The translations under genes were made by a program, and so were the position numbers. This document shows positions 1-4,173 of a stretch of DNA of 6,034 bases, in pieces. The stretch covers positions 1 to 6,034 of the forward strand of contig CAZJFH010000123.1 in assembly GCA_964545205.1 (NCBI GenBank), written 5' to 3'. The notes beneath the pieces were generated by a model. That model saw only the letters and a program-made list of their open reading frames with translations, was not told the DNA's origin and did no database searches. Origin of the DNA: CAZJFH01 sp964545205. Its GTDB lineage: Bacteria; Pseudomonadota; Alphaproteobacteria; Rhodospirillales; Magnetospirillaceae. Position 1 is the first letter of the stretch. Each line of letters begins with the position of its first letter.

Positions 1-53
1 TGCAGCGAGCTCAGGTTGGTGCGGATCGCGGAGGTAAGATTGATCTCAGCCAT
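1..53 (-). CDS. fliC: Flagellin, N-terminal fragment (runs off the window)
   Basis: The minus-strand reading from the ATG at 53-51 gives MAEINLTSAIRTNLSSL, after which the window ends. This matches the conserved D0 start of alphaproteobacterial flagellins, the subunit of the flagellar filament, which is exported unfolded by the flagellar type III apparatus; these N-terminal residues belong to the coiled-coil region that packs in the filament core. A GAGGAC Shine-Dalgarno lies at 66-61, seven bases before the ATG, which supports this start. Only 17 complete codons are visible, so paralogue identity and length are unknown. The gene is transcribed away from the methyltransferase at 247 and sits beside hook genes, which fits a filament protein. 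The family call is fairly secure despite the short fragment; the symbol is generic, since alphaproteobacteria often have several flagellin genes. Confidence 0.85.
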   Translation of the reverse strand, partial: MAEINLTSAIRTNLSSL

Positions 54-60
54 TTTCGGT

Positions 61-66
61 GTCCTC
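61..66 (-). promoter_or_regulatory. Shine-Dalgarno of flagellin
   Basis: On the minus strand the sequence reads GAGGAC, seven bases upstream of the flagellin ATG at 53-51. It is a good match to the anti-Shine-Dalgarno and fixes the start of the partial gene. Confidence 0.7.
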
Positions 67-145
67 GTTCTGAGTGGCGTTGGCCGCATTCAGCGGTCAG
101 GGTCCGTTTTACCCCTTTGGTGGGCGGCCGACAACAAGTTTTTCC

Positions 146-161
146 CTAACGAGGTATTAAC
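146..161. promoter_or_regulatory. CtrA-like binding site between flagellin and methyltransferase
   Basis: The plus strand reads CTAA, seven bases, then TTAAC. This matches the alphaproteobacterial CtrA full-site consensus TTAA-N7-TTAAC with one mismatch, in the first base. It sits in an AT-rich island (about 131-163) within otherwise very GC-rich DNA, about 93 bases from the flagellin start and 85 from the methyltransferase start. CtrA is a response regulator that controls motility genes in many Alphaproteobacteria, so the position is sensible. No clear sigma-70, sigma-28 or sigma-54 promoter could be paired with it by eye on either strand. The site is therefore a candidate, not a proven operator. 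Confidence 0.45.
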
Positions 162-234
162 AACGGGGTAGGCGGGGCGCGGAGCGCTCTCGACGAGGGG
201 GCGAAACTCAGGCATCCTGCGGCGTTCGAGAATG

Positions 235-239
235 GGAGG
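235..239 (+). promoter_or_regulatory. Shine-Dalgarno that decides the methyltransferase start
   Basis: GGAGG lies seven bases before the ATG at 247. It overlaps the alternative ATG at 232-234's reading, which lacks a comparable ribosome binding site of its own, so translation most likely begins at 247. Confidence 0.7.
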
Positions 240-246
240 GCGAGCC

Positions 247-864
247 ATGGCCGGGCGTGATCTGAGCGAGCAGGAGAGGTTCTGGGCCGGGGAGTTCGGC
301 AAGGACTACATCGAGCGCAACCGCGGCGACATCGCCGCCCGCACGGCGCTTTTCGCGCAGGTTTTGCGGGCGACCCGCGACGTCGCCTCGGTGGTCGAGC
401 TCGGCGCCAATATCGGCCTCAACCTCCACGCCCTGCGCGTGCTGCTGCCCAAGGCCGATCTGGCGGCGGTCGAGATCAACGCGGACGCGGTCGGCGAGCT
501 GCGCAAGAATTCCTGGCTCGACGTCACCCACGGCTCGCTGCTCGACTTCCAGCCGGGCAAGAGCTACGACCTGTCCTTCACCAGCGGGGTGCTGATCCAC
601 ATCGCGCCGGAGCTGCTGCCGCAGGCCTACGACGCGCTGTACCGGGCCAGCGGCCGCTACGTGCTGGTCGCCGAATACTACGACCCGTCGCCGGTCGAGA
701 TTCCCTATCGCGGCCATTCGGGCAAGCTGTTCAAGCGCGATTTCGCCGGCGAGATAATCGACCGCCACGACATGGCGCTGGTCGATTATGGGTTCGTCTG
801 GCGCCGCGACCCGGTGTTCGCGCTCGGCGACATCAACTGGTTCCTGCTCGAAAAACGCCGCTGA
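247..864 (+). CDS. SAM-dependent methyltransferase, pseudaminic-acid-biosynthesis-associated type
   Basis: This 205-residue protein is a class I methyltransferase. The SAM-binding motif I is VVELGANIGLNL (residues 49-60), an acidic residue follows at the end of the next strand (AVEIN, 74-78), and the motif YDLSFTSGVLIHI lies at 107-119. The N-terminal EQERFWAGEFGKDYIERN (9-25) and the later YYDPSPVEIPYRG segment (144-156) resemble the small family of methylases found with pseudaminic acid genes, which modify sugars used on flagellin or surface glycans. Its position next to a divergent flagellin gene fits a role in flagellin glycan methylation, but the substrate is inferred. The start at 247 is preferred over an in-frame ATG at 232 because GGAGG at 235-239 lies seven bases before it and would fall inside the longer version. 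No pseudaminic acid synthesis genes are in view. Confidence 0.85.
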   Translation: MAGRDLSEQERFWAGEFGKDYIERNRGDIAARTALFAQVLRATRDVASVVELGANIGLNLHALRVLLPKADLAAVEINADAVGELRKNSWLDVTHGSLLDFQPGKSYDLSFTSGVLIHIAPELLPQAYDALYRASGRYVLVAEYYDPSPVEIPYRGHSGKLFKRDFAGEIIDRHDMALVDYGFVWRRDPVFALGDINWFLLEKRR

Positions 865-963
865 TCCGCTCGATGCGGGCCGCAATACGAAATCGTGGAC
901 TCTGTCTGCGGTCTTTGTTATCGTGCCATCATCGTACCCTATCCGCTGAAAGTGGAGATGATC

Positions 964-1362
964 ATGTCAGTAGGCGTGATCGGGGGCCAGAACAGCTCCC
1001 TCGGGCAGACGGCATCGGTTCGACCCGCCTCCCCGCAAACGACAGAAGTACCGCGGCCTGAACCGCGAAAGGCCGCCGACGTCCAGAGTCCGGTCGTGGA
1101 ATTCGACCGCGACAGCGGACTCCTGCTGCTGCAGTTCCTCAGCACCGAGACCGGCGACGTCAAGGCGCAGTTCCCGGCCGAGCACGTGGTGAAGAACTAC
1201 ACCCAGCGCGCGGGCGAGCATCAGCAGCCCGACCGGGGCCAGCATCAGGCCAAGGACGCCGCCGCGCCGCGTTCGGCCGAAGCCGAGTCCGCCGGCAAGG
1301 CCACGGACGAGGACCGGCCCAAGGCCGCCGCGCAGGAGCGCCGGTTCGACATTCCGGCCTGA
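964..1362 (+). CDS. Small FlaG-like flagellar protein with disordered charged tail
   Basis: The protein is 132 residues long. A short N-terminal stretch rich in Ser, Pro and Thr (1-42) leads to a compact segment at 43-79: PVVEFDRDSGLLLLQFLSTE, then TGDVKAQFPAEHVVKNY. This has the pattern of the FlaG family core, in which a hydrophobic strand, a TGE/D-V turn, a Q-x-P-x-E motif and a short helix follow one another. The remaining 50 residues are rich in Ala, Glu, Lys, Gln and Arg and look disordered; typical FlaG proteins end soon after the core, so the tail is unusual. FlaG proteins are encoded near flagellin and have been linked to filament length, which fits this location, but function here is inferred. 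The start at 964 follows GGAG (954-957) by six bases; an ATG at 958 overlaps poorly with that site, and a GTG at 895 has none. It is 99 bases after the methyltransferase and may share its transcript. Confidence 0.6.
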   Translation: MSVGVIGGQNSSLGQTASVRPASPQTTEVPRPEPRKAADVQSPVVEFDRDSGLLLLQFLSTETGDVKAQFPAEHVVKNYTQRAGEHQQPDRGQHQAKDAAAPRSAEAESAGKATDEDRPKAAAQERRFDIPA

Positions 1363-1382
1363 TCCGGGCGCCAGGCCCGATC
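1361..1382 (+). terminator. Weak hairpin just after the FlaG-like gene
   Basis: CGGGC and GCCCG pair around a five-base loop, extended by GAT/ATC with one bulged base. The hairpin begins inside the stop codon. No run of T follows, so it is not a standard intrinsic terminator; it may be a 3'-end stabiliser, a partial terminator or chance in GC-rich DNA. Confidence 0.3.
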
Positions 1383-1456
1383 GAGGTCGCGTCCGCCGCG
1401 CTCACGCGACGGCGGCGATCGTGATTCCCGCCTTCCCGTCCGGTCGATCCGGACCC

Positions 1457-1474
1457 CGCGCCACGCCTGGCGCG
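1457..1474. repeat. Perfect 7-bp inverted repeat, candidate activator site
   Basis: CGCGCCA, four bases, then TGGCGCG form a perfect dyad. Its centre is about 160 bases upstream of the predicted sigma-54 start site, in the range where bacterial enhancer-binding proteins bind. A second inverted repeat, GCTCACGCG at 1400-1408 and CGCGTGAGC at 1471-1479, shares its right arm. There is no T run, so it is not an intrinsic terminator. A role as operator is inference; GC-rich DNA yields such dyads by chance fairly often. Confidence 0.4.
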
Positions 1475-1598
1475 TGAGCCGCCGCCGATGCGGCACGCGG
1501 CAAGAACTGCCGGCCCGCCCTGTTTTTTCCGCCTCCCGCCGCCGCGCCATCGGCCACCGGTCGAACGCGAACCCCAGCGATTCCGCGGCTTTTGTCGC

Positions 1599-1614
1599 TG
1601 GCACGCATTCTGCA
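1599..1614 (+). promoter_or_regulatory. Sigma-54 (-24/-12) promoter of the hook operon
   Basis: TGGCACG, four bases, then CTGCA matches the RpoN consensus TGGCACG-N4-TTGCA with one mismatch. The essential GG (1600-1601) and GC (1612-1613) are separated by exactly ten bases. With the C of GC at -12, transcription would start near 1625, giving a leader of about 35 bases before fliK. Hook genes in Caulobacter and several other Alphaproteobacteria and Gammaproteobacteria are sigma-54 dependent and need an enhancer-binding activator such as FlbD or FlrC, so both sequence and location agree. No activator gene is in the window. Confidence 0.8.
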
Positions 1615-1623
1615 TCTGATCGG

Positions 1624-1646
1624 CCGAGCCCCGCCACGGGCTTCGG
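1624..1646 (+). promoter_or_regulatory. Hairpin at the 5' end of the predicted fliK leader
   Basis: CCGAGCCC (1624-1631) can pair with GGGC (1638-1641) and TCGG (1643-1646), with one bulged T at 1642 and a six-base loop. It would begin at about +1 of the sigma-54 transcript and end on the first bases of the fliK Shine-Dalgarno (GGAAAGGG, 1645-1652). It could protect the mRNA end or damp translation; both are inference. Confidence 0.35.
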
Positions 1647-1659
1647 AAAGGGATGAAGA

Positions 1660-3435
1660 ATGGAAGTCAACCCGACAAACCAGGCGGTCCAGCCGCCAGC
1701 GACCGCCGGCAAGGCGCAGCAGAACCTTTCGGGTGGCGCCTTCGCCGCGCTGATGTCCATGACCGGCGGCGCCGGCGACGCCAAGCTGCCCGCCGCGCCG
1801 CGCACCGACGAGCGCGATCGTGCCGCGGCCGACAAGGATCGCGGCGAGCCCCGCGTCGACGAGAGCCGTCGCAGCGCCGCCGACGAGGCACGGGCCGGCG
1901 ATCATGCCCGCGACAGCCGGCACGCCGACGCTCCCCGCGACCGGGTCGAGGAGCCGGCCGAGGCCGATCGCGACCGCGTCGCCGAAGGGGCCGCGCCGGA
2001 GCCCTCCGAGACCGCCGAAGCCGACACGCCGGTCGAGACCGCGGCCGAGCCGGCCGCCGCGCCGGAACAGCCGGCCATCGAGGACGACCAGGTCGCCGAG
2101 GCCGCGCCGGCGGTGGCCGCCGTCCAGGCGCCGGGCCAGCCGGCCCAGGCGCCGGCCCAGATCCCGAACCAGGCTCAGACCGCCGCCGCCGCCGCGACGG
2201 CGCCGGCCGCGAAGCCGGTCCAGGGCGCCGCCGGCCAGGGCACCGCCGCCGATGCGAACACCGCCGCCACGGACCAGGCGGCGGCGAACGCCGCCAAGCC
2301 GCAAGGCGACGGCGCGAAGGCCGCCGGCCCGGCCAAGCCGACCGGCGCCCAGGCGCTGCCCGAGGCCGCCGCCCGGCAGGCCCAGGCCGCGGCCGCGACG
2401 CCGCAGGCCGGCCAGACCGCGCAGCCGGGCGCCGCCGCGCCGTCCGGCCAGGGCCAGAAGGCGCCGGCAGAAATTGCCCAGCAGGTCGCGGCCGGCGAAT
2501 CCGCCGTCGTGCGCGCGGCCGTGGTCGCCGAGCGGCCGGTCGTGCCGCCGGCCCGTCCGATGGTCGCGGCGGTCGCCGTGGCCGAGGCCGCCGGCGCCGA
2601 GCTGCCGGCCGACGACGGCGTCGCCTCCGGCGGCCTGTTCGGCGCGGGCGACGGCGAGTCCGCCGGCGCGCCGGCGGCGACCGCCGCCAAGGGACCGCAG
2701 CAGCAGATGCAGCAGCAGCAGCCGCAGTTCGGCATGGCCAACGCGGCCGGCAAGGCCAACGCCTCCGGTGCCGAGACGGCCGCCAAGGGCGAGGCCAAGG
2801 CCCAGGCCGCGGCCGATGTCGCCGGCCTGGCGACGAAGCGGGCCCAGGCGGCGCAGGCCGCCGCGGCCCGGGTGCCGGCCGCCGCCGAGGCCGCCGACGG
2901 CGCGCCGAAGACCTCGGTCTCCGGCACCGGCGGCGTCGCCGCCGCGTCGACCACCGCAGGCACCGGCCAGGCCGCCGCCGCCCGTCCGGCGCAGCCGCCG
3001 CCGCAGGTGCCGCGCCCGCCGGTCGCCGAGCAGGTCAGGATGCAGCTGACGCGCGCCGCCGCCGCCGGCACCGACCGCATCACCATCAAGCTGCAGCCCG
3101 AGAACCTCGGCAAGGTCGACATCGAGCTGAAGTTCAACGACGGCCGCGTCACCGCGACGATCACCGCCGACACCCCCGAGGCCGTCCAGCATCTGCAGCG
3201 CGACTCGCAGGTGCTCGAGAAGGCGCTGCAGGACGCCGGCCTGCAGACCGACCGCGACTCGCTGCAGTTCAACATGCGCGGCGAGCAGCGCCAGGGCGGC
3301 CAGGCCAACGACGGCCAGGGCCGCCGCGGCGGGCGCGAGCGCGGCCAGTTCATCGGCCAGGACGACCTGGCCCCCGTTCCCACCGCCGCCCAGCAGGCGC
3401 GCGCCGCCGCCGGCGGCGTCGACATCTCGGTCTGA
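1660..3435 (+). CDS. fliK: Flagellar hook-length control protein FliK
   Basis: FliK is exported during hook assembly, measures hook length and acts on FlhB to switch export from hook to filament substrates. This 591-residue protein shows the family layout. Residues 1 to about 450 are low-complexity, dominated by Ala with Pro, Gln, Gly, Glu and Arg, including a Gln-rich patch QQQMQQQQPQF at 347-357. Residues about 452-545 form the conserved C-terminal hook-length domain, with ITIKLQPENLGKVDIELKF around the LQPENLG core (478-484) and a closing LQFNMRG (535-541). A Gly/Arg/Gln-rich tail ends in DISV. It is longer than the 375-405 residues of E. coli and Salmonella FliK, the extra being in the disordered part. 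The start at 1660 follows GGAAAGGG (1645-1652) by seven bases. It is first in an operon with flgD, eleven bases downstream, under the sigma-54 promoter at 1599. Confidence 0.94.
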   Translation: MEVNPTNQAVQPPATAGKAQQNLSGGAFAALMSMTGGAGDAKLPAAPRTDERDRAAADKDRGEPRVDESRRSAADEARAGDHARDSRHADAPRDRVEEPAEADRDRVAEGAAPEPSETAEADTPVETAAEPAAAPEQPAIEDDQVAEAAPAVAAVQAPGQPAQAPAQIPNQAQTAAAAATAPAAKPVQGAAGQGTAADANTAATDQAAANAAKPQGDGAKAAGPAKPTGAQALPEAAARQAQAAAATPQAGQTAQPGAAAPSGQGQKAPAEIAQQVAAGESAVVRAAVVAERPVVPPARPMVAAVAVAEAAGAELPADDGVASGGLFGAGDGESAGAPAATAAKGPQQQMQQQQPQFGMANAAGKANASGAETAAKGEAKAQAAADVAGLATKRAQAAQAAAARVPAAAEAADGAPKTSVSGTGGVAAASTTAGTGQAAAARPAQPPPQVPRPPVAEQVRMQLTRAAAAGTDRITIKLQPENLGKVDIELKFNDGRVTATITADTPEAVQHLQRDSQVLEKALQDAGLQTDRDSLQFNMRGEQRQGGQANDGQGRRGGRERGQFIGQDDLAPVPTAAQQARAAAGGVDISV

Positions 3436-3446
3436 GGAGACGCGAC

Positions 3447-4139
3447 ATGGATACCGCGAGCATCGCTTCCGCGACGCAGGCCGGCCCGAAATCGGCGCAG
3501 GCGCGCGAGAAGCTGTCGAGCGACTTCGACGCGTTCCTGACCATGCTGACGACCCAGCTCAAGAACCAGGACCCGCTCTCGCCGATGGACTCGACCGAGT
3601 TCACCAACCAGCTCGTCCAGTTCGCGCAGGTCGAGCAGCAGATCTCGGCGAACGCCAACCTCGAATCGCTGCTCCTCTACCAGGAGGCCGCGACCCTGGC
3701 GTCGTCGACCAACTACCTCGACCGCAAGGTCGGCTACGAGGGCACCGGCATCGCGCTGCAGGACGGCACCGCCGAGTTCTCGTTCCGGCTCGACACCGCG
3801 GCCGACAAGACGACGATCACCATCCTCGACACCTCCGGCAAGGCGGTGCGGACGATGGTCGGCGAGACCGCCGCGGGCACGCACAACCTGACCTGGGACG
3901 GCCTGAACGACCAGGGCGAGCGGATGCCGGACGGCGCCTACCGCCTCGAGGTGACGGCGATCGACGGCGAGAAGAACGCTGTCGAGACCACGACGACCGC
4001 GGTCGGCCGGGTCACCGACGTGATCCCGAACGAGGGCGAGATCATGCTCTCGGTCGGCGGCGTGCTGGTGCCGATCGACACGGTCTACACGGTCAAGACC
4101 AGCGGCAGCACTTCGCTGACCGACACGGTCACCAACTAA
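3447..4139 (+). CDS. flgD: Flagellar hook capping/assembly protein FlgD
   Basis: FlgD forms the temporary cap at the distal end of the growing hook, under which FlgE subunits fold and insert; it is later replaced by the junction proteins. The 230-residue protein carries the conserved N-terminal signature at 26-64, with FLTMLTTQLKNQDPLSPMD and the following EFTNQLVQFAQVEQ. A central FlgD Ig-like domain contains LTWDGLNDQGERMPDGAYRL (148-167). A C-terminal Tudor-like part follows (GRVTDVIPNEGEIML at 187-201, then a strand with VLVPIDTVYTV). The length is close to the E. coli protein (231 residues). GAGGAGA at 3434-3440 lies six bases before the ATG and overlaps the fliK stop codon, so translation of the two genes may be coupled. 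The frame remains open far upstream through fliK, but that part is Arg-rich nonsense, so the start at 3447 is clear. Confidence 0.97.
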   Translation: MDTASIASATQAGPKSAQAREKLSSDFDAFLTMLTTQLKNQDPLSPMDSTEFTNQLVQFAQVEQQISANANLESLLLYQEAATLASSTNYLDRKVGYEGTGIALQDGTAEFSFRLDTAADKTTITILDTSGKAVRTMVGETAAGTHNLTWDGLNDQGERMPDGAYRLEVTAIDGEKNAVETTTTAVGRVTDVIPNEGEIMLSVGGVLVPIDTVYTVKTSGSTSLTDTVTN

Positions 4140-4161
4140 CAATACGGGCAGTATACGAAAT

Positions 4162-4168
4162 TAGGAGG
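4162..4168 (+). promoter_or_regulatory. Strong Shine-Dalgarno of flgE
   Basis: TAGGAGG is a near-complete complement of the 16S rRNA 3' end and lies five bases before the flgE ATG, in a short AT-richer gap after flgD. It is the strongest ribosome binding site in the window, consistent with the need for about a hundred hook subunits per flagellum. Confidence 0.8.
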
Positions 4169-4173
4169 CTTCG

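Larger units (their letters stand above)
1363..1659. other. Gene-free regulatory stretch upstream of the hook operon
   Basis: This 297-base stretch has no convincing gene: a 60-codon GTG-started open frame at 1474 is basic low-complexity sequence without a ribosome binding site, and the long minus-strand frame running through here lies mostly antisense to fliK. It instead contains the weak hairpin at 1361-1382, two inverted repeats (1400-1479 and 1457-1474), a sigma-54 promoter (1599-1614) and a leader hairpin (1624-1646). The arrangement looks like an enhancer plus promoter region for the hook genes. Confidence 0.6.

Noticed and set aside
54..130. Sigma-28 or sigma-54 promoter directly upstream of flagellin
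   Set aside because: On the minus strand a GTAAA and a CCGCTGAA-like element occur but with about ten rather than fifteen bases between them, and a GG/GC pair is nine instead of ten bases apart; neither fits well enough.
208..885. 225-codon minus-strand frame antisense to the methyltransferase
   Set aside because: The plus-strand methyltransferase has clear SAM-binding motifs and a ribosome binding site; the antisense product has none.
897..909. Sigma-54-like GG...GC pair before the FlaG-like gene
   Set aside because: The spacing between GG (897-898) and GC (908-909) is nine bases, not ten, and the flanking consensus is poor.
895..963. Longer N-terminus of the FlaG-like protein from the GTG at 895
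   Set aside because: No Shine-Dalgarno before 895, whereas GGAG at 954-957 is well placed for the ATG at 964.
1820..3049. 409-codon plus-strand frame inside fliK
   Set aside because: Almost entirely Arg, Pro, Ser and Ala from frame-shifted Ala codons; no start context.
1402..3192. 596-codon minus-strand open frame antisense to fliK
   Set aside because: Gly/Arg/Leu-rich low-complexity product mirroring the Ala-rich fliK codons; no family motif.
1653..3446. Upstream extension of the flgD frame through fliK, which would give an 828-residue fusion protein
   Set aside because: The extension is Arg/Gly-rich without domain features, fliK in the other frame carries the conserved hook-length domain, and flgD has its own Shine-Dalgarno and ATG at 3447.
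2175..4142. 655-codon minus-strand open frame antisense to fliK and flgD
   Set aside because: It covers two confidently identified genes and its composition is that of reverse-complemented GC-rich codons.
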